DNA of 64,000 bases, from the NCBI RefSeq assembly GCF_032362555.1, contig NC_083513.1, forward strand, positions 3,534,001-3,598,000, in the 5' to 3' direction. How positions within the stretch are numbered: position 1 is the stretch's first letter; each line of letters begins with the position of its first letter. Origin of the DNA: Amyelois transitella. Taxonomy: Eukaryota; Arthropoda; Insecta; Lepidoptera; Pyralidae. The position numbers and the translations under genes were made by a program. This document shows positions 13,179 to 25,900 of the stretch, one piece after another. Below the pieces are notes generated by a model that was not told where the DNA came from, did no database searches, and saw only the letters and a program-made list of their open reading frames with translations.

Positions 13179-16100
13179 AATTGTGCTAATGTAAACCCAC
13201 AAATGCAAATAAGTTCTTCAATACAAATGTTCCCTAACGTTGTTTCAATGTTCATAAATTGACATACAAAACCACTAACAATGAGTGAATAGGTGACTGC
13301 TTTTTCCGCCTCCTATTATGTGAGTTATGTTCGGATGTGGCAGTTCTTGCAACTTAACAATTGCCGGTTCCCACATGCGCTGGCGCAACACTACATTTAT
13401 CTAATTTTCAGGTTCTTTTAAGACTGTTTTTCTTTTGTTAAATTGTTTTTTTAGTCCAAAGTTAAATAGTTCTAGATTACAAAGCTAGTAGGCTCATTTT
13501 CTTCCTTTTTCTTAAAGCTTTCAAATAATAAAAAAACATCTTCAAGTCATTATTTTTTTTACCATAATTGACAGAAAATTTGTTTCTCATCAATAACATC
13601 TTGCCTATCTTGAGATAACCGGGATTTTATCATGGACCTTGGTTTATATTTTTATTACCTTTCAATCTAATTAATGACATAGATTCTTGTCACATATGAT
13701 GCAGAACACCAATAAAAGCTTGGTAATTAACACAATTAAACACATTTATTAGATTCATATTACATAGCCGTGTTTGTGTTAATGTCTTTATATAAGTTAT
13801 CCGAATACACGTACAAACATAATGGCGTTACATGTTTTATGTTGTCGAAACTATTTCGATAAATTCAAGTGTTTTATAGGACCAGTGTGTCGTAATATTA
13901 ACGTATGTTCCGTTCGATATTCGAACGAGTAGGTGCGCACGAGTTCACAGGTGCACCAGCACGGCCCAAGAGCGACAGGTTTCCCTTCGAATTCCTATAC
14001 TATTTAAAACACTTGACTGTTAACTTTTTTTTAAATTGCCACTTGTATTTTATTTGACTCGTACTTTAAAAACTGCTTTCAGTATTCAATAAATCGACAT
14101 TATGACATCTTACCACGTATGTATAGCCTACAAAGACATCGAAATAGCATATTATTTCGATTTCTATAAAAGCCGCCGACGGCCATTATACACATTGTTA
14201 TACAAGAATAAATTTTTGTACCACTCATTCACTACCAGAGTCAATTTAGTTGTTGAGATTAAGAAAGAATATATTGTATCATTACCTTTTATAATGATCA
14301 TTATAGTTCAGGATATTTAAATTAAGATCGTAAACTTGATTTACTGATAAGAATGTGTATTATATGCATATGAGTTAAGTATAGTTCACATTTTAGTATA
14401 TTTACATCCTGTTAGAGAAGTGTAATTTTGGAATAAGGACTTTCTATAATTTTTTAAACTTAATTATCCAGCAAGTGTTAACGTATACTTAGCAACACTA
14501 ATAAATCAAAGAAACGAACGCACAATCACATTAAAATCCGTAACAATATTGAATAAATCTTAAGAACGCAAAAAAATTAAGGTAGTGTGTGTGTGTAGTA
14601 GGTTTTTAAAAAATGCGTCATAGAACAAGACAAGTAGAAATACGATTTCTAATTGAGTTAATATATTCCTTTAATCATTCTACTCTTGAAGTCATTGTGT
14701 GTTGTCGCCTTTATAGAGCACGTGACTTACCGTGAAAGGTGCATCACATATATAACAGAGAAAGCTCGCATTTATTATATCAGAGCGAGACTTCTTCACA
14801 TTCTCCAAAGTCTATATTTGGAATTCCATTTATTTTTATTGATTTGTTAAATCTTTGACAATGACATAAAAAGCGCTATAATAAGGTCAATAATTAATTT
14901 AACCGTTGAGTGTTCATTTATTGTAGTTTTGGATGCTCACACAAATTGGGCAGCGGATGGCCGATGGAAGTTTCGTAAGTGACACAGATAACTGCCAAGC
15001 GATTTGTTTAGCGCAACGGCGGGATTCAACCAGAATAAAAACGTACTTGAACAGTTGCATTTGTTACGAAAACGAGTTGCATGCTAAATCTCATGGCATC
15101 GAATAATTTCACCGATTTGCCGCTTAGGTAATGTTGACTCTGCAAGTCTCGGAGCGAATTATTCGATCCGCTCACATAACTATCAATTGTCGTTTTTGTG
15201 ACGATACAATGAAATTGTGAATACGTTGACAAAAAGCTGCGAGATGTTTTATTAAAGTTTAATTGTAGGAGTTGAGCAAGTTTAAATGAGATTCAATATA
15301 ACATGTCCATGTATTGAATTTAATTATAGTGTTTAATCAAGAGCATGAATTATGTTAAACTGATAATTATTATCACAAAATAATTGGAGTTGATAGTAAA
15401 CAACGGTGTCTAGCTTAACTTTTATATTAAAACATAATCTTTTTAAATGCACATAAGCATAAAATATTTTAGCAAAATTTAGCATGAATCAATCCAGTAG
15501 TTTTTGAGTTTATTCGATACAAAAATCTGAATCTCATTTCCAATTTATTTGGAGAACAGAAGTATGGAGAACTGTGAGCTAAAATCATTTATCATCTAAA
15601 AATAATCTAATAAAAAAATCACGAAACGTTGTTTTTAGTATAGCACCTTTAAAACTCGATAAGGAAGGAAACACCTATTGAATTAGGTTAATCTGTTAGT
15701 CGGTTGAGCATCACATCTTATGGCCAAGTTTAAAATTCCGCACATTCACAATGTGCCATAAACAGAAGTGTAAACCTAGATCGCAGTCAATAGTGGTTCC
15801 TATGCCATATTAAAGAGAGCAATGTGCAAATGCGTCAGCGGTTTACAACTTCAAATTTTAATTAGTCTACGATTTTAAGATTCCAACGTCCAAATTTAAA
15901 ATTTTGTGCGCCTGTTACTCTATTCACGAAGTTTCGTAAGGCATAAGCCTATTTTATCTATCTATTCTCTCTGTTTTGTTATTTGAAATATTAGACAGAG
16001 ATAGATGATAAAGTGAAAAAAATGGCTACAATATATATGATCTCATTTACTTCTTTAAATTGTTGTCATCCATCTTCAAAAAACAAACCTAAATCCTTAC

Positions 16101-16214
16101 CTTTTTGGTTTTGATTGATGTTGGTCCTATTTTTTTTATTCAGTCAACCTACCAGTAGGGTTACTAACTAGCTTCCGTAGCTTCTCGCTAATGTCCTTAA
16201 TAATATATCTATAT

Positions 16215-16600
16215 AGTATTACCATTTTTATCAGAATTCTTCTTACTCCTGTCTTGAGTCCCGGTTACATCATCACCACCTCTGGAGAGAATATGTCTTT
16301 ATCCACGGATTCTAGATTGGGTGAGTCAGGTTTTTATAAAAAACGACTCCCATCTGACCTCCGCAACCTTTTCAGGTAAACCTTATCCGTATTGGATTCA
16401 AGGTTACACATCCAGTAGCCTGAATGTACAGGTTTCCTCACGATGTTTTCCCTCACCGTAAGAGACGGCTAGTATTCAAACTAATGTACAAAACTTGTAA
16501 AATAGTCATTGGTACATGGCAGAGGTAGGATTCAAACCTGACCATATCTGTGCATCACGTATTTTATCCGGGCACCTTACCGATTCGACCACCTACGCTC
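16215..16600 (-). mobile_element. tRNA-derived SINE
   Basis: Read on the minus strand from 16600, the head looks like a degenerate tRNA: an A-box-like 'tggtcgaatcggtaagg' and a B-box-like 'ggtttgaatcc' at tRNA spacing. A body follows, with 'cgtgaggaaacctg' and 'aaacctgactcacccaatctag', ending in a GATG-rich tail. The SINE at 51008-51500 has the same body words in the same order. It lies about 90 bp upstream of the probable peroxidase first exon. Confidence 0.65.
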
Positions 16601-16693
16601 TAAATCACATTTATCTCAGAATTATACTCCTTAATATCGATAGCATTTATCATCAATACAACATACCTACTTAAATGATACTGATACAAATTT

Positions 16694-16913
16694 TCAGTCA
16701 ATATCTTTGTTTTTCATTGCCGTCGGGGTTGCATCGCCCGTCACCACCTTTCGTCGCGAGCCTTCAACTCGGCGTCGCCACTCCGGCGCAGCAGTGCTCT
16801 CGCGGGCGCCACATAGACCACTCGCGCGTGCGCCTCTCCTCACAAATGACTGTATTGCCAGTGTTATCGTGTTAGTGATCTGTGTGTGCAGTGTTTCATA
16901 CGATGATTTCGAG
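16694..16913 (+). promoter_or_regulatory. Probable promoter/5' UTR of the peroxidase gene
   Basis: An arthropod initiator-like TCAGTC lies at 16694-16699, followed by a CpG-rich stretch (16720-16840) that stands out from the AT-rich surroundings, and then the coding start at 16903. No TATA box is evident. The transcription start is inferred, not shown. Confidence 0.35.
16846..16875 (+). promoter_or_regulatory. Upstream ORF in the peroxidase leader
   Basis: An ATG at 16846 (context CACAAATGA) opens a nine-codon frame ending in TAG at 16873-16875, 27 bases before the peroxidase ATG. If the mRNA starts upstream of it, ribosomes would meet this ORF first, so it could lower or condition translation. 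The regulatory role is inference. Confidence 0.4.
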
Positions 16914-19900
16914 GTAATTTTTGGATGAATTTTTTTAAAGATGATTTTTCTGAATTTTGATTCGTGGGTTTAGAAAATTTTTGGAGCTAATATTTTGATA
17001 TAAAAAGTATTTTTTGATGTTAAAAATCGTCGGTTCAATATTATAGATTAAATATTATAAAAAAGCAAAATAAAAAATACACATATTTGACACTCACGGC
17101 AAGTCCCGTGTGCAAAGTTAGGGGCTTATTGAAATTACTTAAAAAATAATAACTTTCTCTTCACTAATAATTCATAAATAGTAATAATTCATTTTTAGTA
17201 CTCAACAATAAACATCGGGTTATATTAACATCATAAGTAAAAAGATTTCATGACAAAAGCTCGTTGAAATCTATTATACTCGAACTCGAGTCGTAGCAGC
17301 TTGCTACGCGCTGCTCTACGCCGTTTCGTAGCGCTACTATAATTATCGTAAAGATACTATGAAAATGTATTATGAATGAATAAAATATTGCCCCCGAATT
17401 CGTGACTTTTATGAGATCGATATCTTGTAAATCTTTTAATGAAGCCGCCACTCAGATTTATTACTATTGGAACTCAGTAAAAATCGCAATTTTAAAACTA
17501 ATTTTTCAGCTTTCTTTCAGGGGTACCCTTAATCCGACACAACTTTTTGGTAGATAATGACTTAATTTCTATATGGTTTAATTACTTCTTTCCAACTTTA
17601 AAAAAAGTTAATATTTATCTCTTTTATATTTTCCTTCTACTTCATAATAAACTCAACAAAATAGTCATTTAAATATAAAGATCAGCAATAAAAAATGTTA
17701 ACATCACTAAGACTTTTAATGTTAAATATATTAATAACTAAACAGTCACTTTCAACGTGCATAAATATGCGAACAATACCTCGTATGCGTTACGATAATT
17801 ATAATTTTATTAAATTTATTCTAAATTACGCGTTTGATGTAGGTCAGTGATTCAATGTCAAAGAAACAACCTCCAAATTAGTTTAGAAAGTGAAGGCGTG
17901 TTTCACTTGGTAATTAAGATCGTCTGCCAAACTATTATTAGTGATATATGTACATTTTATTTTTAGATCTTCGTGGGCAGTTGGTATACAAACGGCGAAG
18001 AATCTATTTTTAGCCGACTTAACCTCCCGCATACCTATGCCAATCAAATGAAAAACGATCTATTATACATATTAATGTTATTTATTGCTCGAAATTTAGC
18101 CCGCAGCCTATCATAATTTCTTAATAGCATTTTTCCACTTATATAACAAAGTTAATTAGTGGAAGTTGCGACGAAATTTGAGGTTGTTCTTTATAGATGC
18201 TGTTTACTTGGTTTAATAGATTAATAAAAGCAAGTGACAAAAATATAATTATAAACTTACTAGCGTTAGCGATCACGGCTTCGCTCATGACTTATTACTG
18301 CTAATTCTTATTCAAATCCATGCAATTATTTTTGCCTGAAAGAGCAAATATACTAACAAACTATCGCATTTTTAATATTTTGGGCAGGAAAGCATTTGAA
18401 GCTGTCACGTTAAACGGACAATCTCGTTTATAACTGTTTCCATAGAAAAATTTGGGATATCTTTTTTTAGTATTCTCCAGGATATAAAGAACCTACATTC
18501 TCAACATCAAATCTATAGACGTAGTTATTTGGGCTGTACTATGATATGAAAGTCAGACAATTTAATACATACAAACATATAATTTTCTTCTTGGTTCTTG
18601 TTATTTTTCAATGACATTATATATTGTTTTCTATGTAATGTACCTAGCCCACAAAATAGATAATAAAGTGCCTATAAGAATAAGAAACGATTGATTAAAT
18701 TTTAAACCTAAACTACCGGTCAATGTCTAGATAAAGTATGTGACGGCATGGCTGTGTTAAATTAAAAATACTTATATACTGTTACTATATCCCCTGTCCC
18801 AAATTGTAACTACAAAGTAACTTTTATAATATATGTACATACTCCTAGTCCTAGCCCTATTTTGGTTAAGGACCTTATGAACAGGGTATTGTAAACGCAC
18901 TTATTATGCTAAGTCATTTTATTAAGCACAATTTTATAAGGCTTTGTAAGGTAAAACTATTTGTTTATAAGGTAGGATCATTTAAGTGTGTAAGAGATAA
19001 AATCATGAAATTTAGAATGTTACTTAGAATTTACCTAAGTTTTGTTGTGATTTGTGCCGTGTGGCTCCCGGCACCAATACAAAAAAGAATAGGACCACTC
19101 CATATCTTTCCCATGGATGTCGTAAAAGGCGACTAAGGGATAGGCTTACAAACTTGGGATTCTTTTTTAGGCGATGGGCTAGCAACCTATCACTAGTTGA
19201 ATCTCAATTCTACCGTTAAGCCGAATAGCTGAATGTGGCCATTCAGTCTTTTGAAGGCTGTTGGCTCTGTCTACCCCGCAAGGGATATAGACGTGACCAT
19301 ATGTATGTATGTATGTATGTATGTAAACATATAATCACGTCTATATCTCTTGCGGGGTAGACAGAACCAAAAAATACTAGAATATATTTTATTTTAATAT
19401 ACCTACTCCTAACTGTAAATCGATTACACTTCCATTTAAGAGGAATAAAGGTATAAAAAATACGTATGAAGATAAGTCTTTCGTTATAGCAATAAACATC
19501 CCACGTAAATTACTGTCAAAATGACTTCTAGTAAGAATAATATCATCTTGATACGAAGCAGTTGCTTACATATAGAATAAGTATGATTGCTTTTTAAATA
19601 GTTAAGTTTCAAACTTTTACTGTAAAATTAATATGTTAGGCATATTTTTGCTCTTTTTGTAAATAAATAACTTGTTATATATTTGACTCAAGGTGTTATT
19701 ATAACCTTGTGATATACATTACTTTCAAAACTATCATTGGTCAGATTTTCAGAGCATCAATTGTTGAATGCACTTTGCTGATGCAAGATTATTCATATTT
19801 ACAGTAGCGTAGATTTTAAATAATGTATGTATTATGGCTTCGTTTAAAAGTCTTTAATTTTTTTTAAATTAATTATTGACTGTCATATCGCCGTACAGCC

Positions 19901-22900
19901 CAAACTGCTGGGTATAGAGACTAGAAATTTGGCTTGAATGTTCTTTATTTAGTCTAGAGTCTAAGAAAGGACTTTTCGAAATTCCCGCAGTAGCTAACAC
20001 TAGTAAGATCTTTAGTAAAAGATTTCCCTAAATTCCTTCGGGAACGAGTTCTAGTATTACTAGCTTGAAAAACAAAGCTCTTAACTTAATAAAGTCCTAG
20101 TAAAAATCCACAACTTTCGCTCATCTAAAACCAATAGTGCATTGACCGAGTATAATATATTTTGGTCCATAATCAACATCAGAAAGCGAGAAGAGATGCC
20201 ATACCGCAGATTACAAATGATCTTTTGAGACGCTGTCATGTCACGGAAAGAATATATTTGTTTGCCAATGATAGATTAGATGGTTGTGATATGCAATACT
20301 TATTATGTTTGATTTTATCACATCATAAAAGTAGATTGTATTTAAACTACGTAATTAATCAACAATCTAAATTTTATATTGGTTTCATTTTATTTGAAAA
20401 ATTATGTCCCTAAGCATTGTGGCGGTTTGATCAACTGGAAACATGCAAAAAAAAAGAGAAAATTTTACAAATTATTCTGTTTTTAAATTTTACGGTACCT
20501 AATGTTTGTGGCATTGAAACGGTAATGGAATGGACTGATTTTTTCAAAAATCTACAACTTTATTTATCACGATAGTATAGCAAGATATCATGTACTTACA
20601 TCGGATTTTCGAAATTGGCCTGAAATCCAAGGTATGTCAATATACCTTAATGAAAGAATGAAGTAAAAGGATTGGACTGTTTTGGTATAATAGGGGTAAT
20701 AGTCAGGGGTTTTTATTTATTAAACAAAAAATCTTATTTTTATAAGGCTTTGCTATAATTTTTCTTTCTAATGTATGCGCATTTTCAACTGATTGCACTT
20801 CGTTATAAGTTAATTATTAAAGTTAGTTATTAATATCAAACACGGTCAATGTCAAGCCAGTTTAAGGTTATTAAATTATGAAATTGTCCAGAAGCTGTAT
20901 TTAAAACGCATATGAGATACAAATATTTACTATTTCCCAATAACGTCCTTAAGAGATTACTTCTACGTCGACCTCGTGAGTTTAACATAAACATACGTAG
21001 GCAGTACTACGAAAGAATTAATAAAGAAGACATAAATGCGTTCAATTGCATTTTAATGAAATGAATCAATGATATTTTTCATAAGATCGTGAACGAATAA
21101 ATTTTAATTAATTTTATAAAAAAATAAACTGAATAAATATTCGTTTTAATATCTTCTATTTTTACCACAATAATCATAACTAGTATAGATCTCGAAACTA
21201 TGGTACCTACTTTGTGTATGATATTATGATTTGTGGTTCACACTATTGCGCTTTCTTACGCGCAGGTACATCAACCAACATACACATAATTTGGAGCTGT
21301 CAACATCTGTATATTGATATTTAAATACCATGAACTTTAACAGTGAAATTAAGCATTAAAATGACGTAACAAGACATGATTCCATCCTCGTGACCACTTG
21401 CGTAACTATTAGTACACCACACTATTAAGGTTTATTACACTCTTGCGATCATAATAATCCTTTATTTTGAGATGAATCTCGTTTTATTACTCGTATATTC
21501 GAATTTGAACAATTCATTGTGAAACGTTGCCACATGTTCAAGTTGATCTTTATTGCAACTACAAATGTTTACGATGATAGCACCTTGAATTTATGATAAT
21601 TGAGATAAGTATTTTAAATTTAATCAGTGTTTATTTTCATATGACCGTTTATAAGGTCTTTTGCAATCAAGGTGTTATTTAAAAGATGTTTTTATTTTTG
21701 TTTTTATCAAAATATTGCTTAACTTTGCAAAATAATCAGTATAGTATATTCATCGCGGTATAGTTGTATATTTAGTATACAAATTCTTAACATATTTATT
21801 TTTATAATACCATAGATTGGTCATAACATTTTAAAAGAAACATTTTTGGGAAAGATTCTATGAAAGAAACCTAACACGTGTACGGCTTTAAAACTTTTTG
21901 AACTGTTTTTCAGCGCTGTCTTTTAGCTTCATCTTTTGATATGTTTATAAAGCTTCTATTCTAGGCCTAGACAAAAATACATGCCACAAATGTCTTGTTT
22001 CGATATAACAATACTGTTCAAGAGTATTGGTTATGGGCAACCCATTATATGCTAATACAACAAACATTTTCTGCTCCACACACCTTTTGACATCGGGGTG
22101 TAGCTTAATTGTCACATTCGATACTGCACGCTTGTTCGTTATTTAGTCTACAACGCAATGCAAACATATAAATCATAAAAATACATACTCGTAGAACACG
22201 TACACGTTGAATGCGGGATACATTTAGGTAGATGGGCTAAGGTAATCACGGGTCCCAGCTGGCTTTGATAAAAGGGAACGTCCTAAAGATAGGTGGTAGG
22301 ATGATCTGGCAAAGACCGAGAAAAACTGGAAGAGGTGTGCCCTTGGACGACTCATTGCGGAGTAGACAGGTACAATAGTATTGACTCGAATTGATGACGG
22401 AATTGATATTCAGATAGTGACAGGCTGCTGGCCTATTACCTAAAAGAAGAATCCGCAGTTTTCAAGCCTTTCGTAAAATCTGTATAAAAATCATATCACT
22501 TATTGTGATTTATACTAAATCTACCAATAATATAGCGAGATGCATAAAATCAATAACAATATAAAGGCACCGTAGTTAGTCAGTTAAAGTGACTTCGGGG
22601 AACCAGCTGCGATATAAATCAATCTGTACTGCACAGGATACATCAAGACGAGGTTAAGTATGGCTTTTTTATCGTCGATGTTACTGAGTGAAAGGATCAA
22701 CCGACGGACAGACTGCCATTTATTTAGCCGAGGCCGCCAAGTGTCGCATAAACAATTAGCAAGCGGATACGATAACTTCAAGTAGTTAAATTTTCTATAC
22801 AAGTAGGTAAGTATAACGCTAAATCTTCAGTGAAAAATTCAAAGTTTAAAGCGCATACAAAAGTGGAACATAAAATAAACATTAATGTTTTTGCTATTAA

Positions 22901-25900
22901 GATAAATACTATGTCAAAATGTAGAGCTATTTCCAAAGGGTAATTAATTTTTTCTTAATAATTGAAAAAAATGTGCAGCTAAGAGATGAAATATAAAAAA
23001 TATTGTTGCACTACATTCTTTAGGTTTTTACTTAGAGATCAACTTTTGATATACATATGTAAAATAGTACAAACATTAAAGCTCTTTTGACTTCAATTTA
23101 ATTCAATCGACCTTATTAACTACCACTCACATGACTGAGAGCAAGTAGACTAATATGAGCTTCATATAAGTTGATGCTAAATGTTCTAGTTCATTAGTGG
23201 GCAGAAAAAACTTTATTTACTCGTGTTTGATTGCTTATCATTTACTTCAATCTTTAAGCTTCCATTGAATTCAAATAAACCGAATGAAAAACGGAATTGG
23301 GTCGTGATAATTAAAAAAATAATATGTATTTTACTTAGGAGCCGGTTAGTAGTGAACCAATGCGAATCAACGCATAGAACAGAATTCGCTGTATTTTTTG
23401 GTTTGGCTATTATGATTTCCTTGCTCGTTTACCAGATATGTATGAACTCCCACAGTAAAGAAACCCTGGGCGAAAGCTAGATTAATAATTGATAGTAATA
23501 TTCTTTGACATCATCCTGTCTGTCCAGAGTTGACTATAACCATATAACCTATGTGAATAGGAGATGCTCCACACCATGATCTGGATTAAAACCCCACCTA
23601 GCGTAGATAGACCGCTCATTCCCCTGGTCGCAGAATCAGTAATTTATATCATCATAATTATTCACTTAAACTTATGTTACTGTACGTTATTAGATTTAAT
23701 GTCTCTATTAAACAAGTCTCGGTCTACGTTTTATATTTGCAGAACGATATTCTGTGATAAACGAAGGACCTCATTAAAACTAACGTGTGCCTTACAAATA
23801 TACATTGCATTTTATCAGCCAACATATAACCTACATTTAGTGGCAATTTTGCAATTGAATTATATCTGAAACATGAAACCATTTATGGTTAGTATTGGTT
23901 CAATTTTATCACATTATGTTGGTATGTCGAATAGTGCTCTGATTTATCGGAACCACAAAATTACTAGTTCTAAGAATTCTTGCACAAATGCTTGCTAAGA
24001 GATATTTGGAGGAAATCGATTCAAGGTTTAGTTCAGAAATCTAAATTAATAAATTATATAATTGCGAACATCATAATATGTTCGCAATTATATAATTTAT
24101 TAATTGTTTGATTTAAATTTGAACAGACACCAGTATCATAGGGACAAAAATTTTTATTTCGAAATAGTTAAAATTCTCAGTAAACTTTAAACCAAAACAG
24201 AATTTTCACTGGCATAAAATTGAACTACTCCATTTCTGTTAGGTCCATTAGGTTTTGCATTTGGAAACACAATACATTCGTATAAGGACTGTGTGTGTCC
24301 TAATCCTGAAATTGGCATACGCACAATAAGTTATGCTATTTGGTAAGCTAATTATGGGCCAAGCTTATACACGTACCAGTTACGTGTCTTGGATTCTAAG
24401 AAGCACTTAGTTTAAATAAATTTAGAATTAATAATGCTTTTTGGCATTAATGGCAATGTTACTACGGATTGGGGCATATGCTCTAATACAACCTTTAACG
24501 AAATCGTCGGAGTTACGGTTCCTCAGGCATGACAGCAAGCCTATAGGAAGATAAACCATTTGCTGCGGTTGACCCAAACCGTCACTCAAGCTACAAAGAT
24601 AGGTACTCATAATATAGTCTTCTTATTTTACTGAGTTGCACAATTAAATTATCGCATTTTGGTGTCCTAGTTGCTAATCTAAAGTAGTGCGAAACCTTAT
24701 ATGCCAATACAAATGCTGAAACGAAATTACCAAACATTTTACTATCACTTACGAATTTGACGTCTAAAGAGTGGAAAGTTTGCTCCACACCCACAAACCG
24801 GTAGCCGTATATCATGCAGTTAATAGTCGCAAAAAGTTTCCTTTTCTAATCTCAATTGAATTTTCATTAAAACATTTTGAAATAATGATTTAGAAACATC
24901 GACAAAAACTAACTCTTAAATCTTAGAATGCCAAAAAAATTTTTTTTATGAAATCTTGATTTTTACTTACGACTATTTTTCCCGCGTCAATTTACAACCC
25001 GCGTATGGTCTCGAATGGAGAACTGAGTCCACCAATACAGGAATGTATTTAACACCCCGATGAGTTTCATATTGTTTCATGAAAACTTTATTAGGGTCAT
25101 TTCAGTATACTGTAATGTTAGATTGATAAAAGTACTAGAAGAAAATAACATTATTATTTTTGTTTTCCAGAGCGCTTTTGATAGCGCTGTGCTGCGCATA
25201 CGCAACAGCAGTGGCGCCCCTGTCGGCTGCTGGAGACGACAACGAATGCGCTCTCTACCTAACAGGACCTGGTAGGACGTCGGCCTATGACTACAGCTTG
25301 AATCTACTCAAAGGAAACTTGTAAGTAACAAAAATGTATTATTAAGAATACAAAATGAAAATGTAGTTGTACGGCTATAGTGCCCGGCACGAAAGTTAAA
25401 CAAAATTCTACTCTATGGACTCTTCACAGAGATATTTTTATATATGCCCCCAATGACATCAGCTGTTTACTTGTTCTATGCTCTGTGCTCTGGATAAAAC
25501 TCTCGACGCGACCGCTTGAGTTGCGTCACCTGCAGACTCGAACGTCCGCGACAGTGATTGTAAAATGCTATCGTAAAATGCCGAGTTTACAGAAACTTCT
25601 TACGAATGGATGATAATCGGAATTTGAAATAATAGCTAGATTGGCATCTGTTAGGGATTCGGAAACTATCATGGTGGCGAAGCTCCAAGCAAAAGTATAT
25701 TTTTATTTAATTTATTTTAATTAAATAAATACCAACTTTTACTCGTTGCCACAGCTTTGTAATATTTTACCGAAATCCATTTTAAAATCCAATACTGTTC
25801 TCTTTCGCTATCTGCACCACCTATGTTTCAATACGTATTTGCCTTATTTTATGTCATTTGGCATTTCTCATCATTCTTTGTATCTATAGCCGCCTTCAAA

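Larger units (their letters stand above)
1..16690. other. Gene-poor 5' intergenic region
   Basis: I see no supportable protein-coding gene here. All open frames are short, AT-rich and unlike known families, and none could be chained to others through consistent splice sites. The stretch holds scattered fragments of the retroposon families described below, a LINE 3' fragment near 12.8 kb, a tRNA-derived SINE ending at 16600, and small inverted repeats. Slightly more complex, less AT-rich patches occur near 1085-1165, 5140-5400, 7257-7400, 7530-7600, 9000-9240 and 14930-15220. They could be regulatory DNA or distant 5' exons, but nothing in them proves it. Confidence 0.6.
16914..25170 (+). other. 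Peroxidase intron 1, 8.3 kb
   Basis: Donor AG|GTAATT and acceptor TTTTCCAG|A. The intron contains the tail-to-tail family A pair (19054-19370), a reverse-transcriptase C-terminal relic (22215-22385) with a further family A fragment, and a perfect 62-bp hairpin (24044-24105). No nested gene was recognised on either strand; the frames present are short and composition-driven. Confidence 0.6.

Noticed and set aside
16707..16928. Signal-peptide-like frame MFFIAVGVASP
   Set aside because: It overlaps the peroxidase leader in a different frame, has no homologue I know and cannot be joined to exon 2 in phase.
25380..25613. 77-codon frame right after peroxidase exon 2
   Set aside because: Lies in intron 2 after a strong GTAAGT donor; exon 3 joins exon 2 in the correct phase without it.
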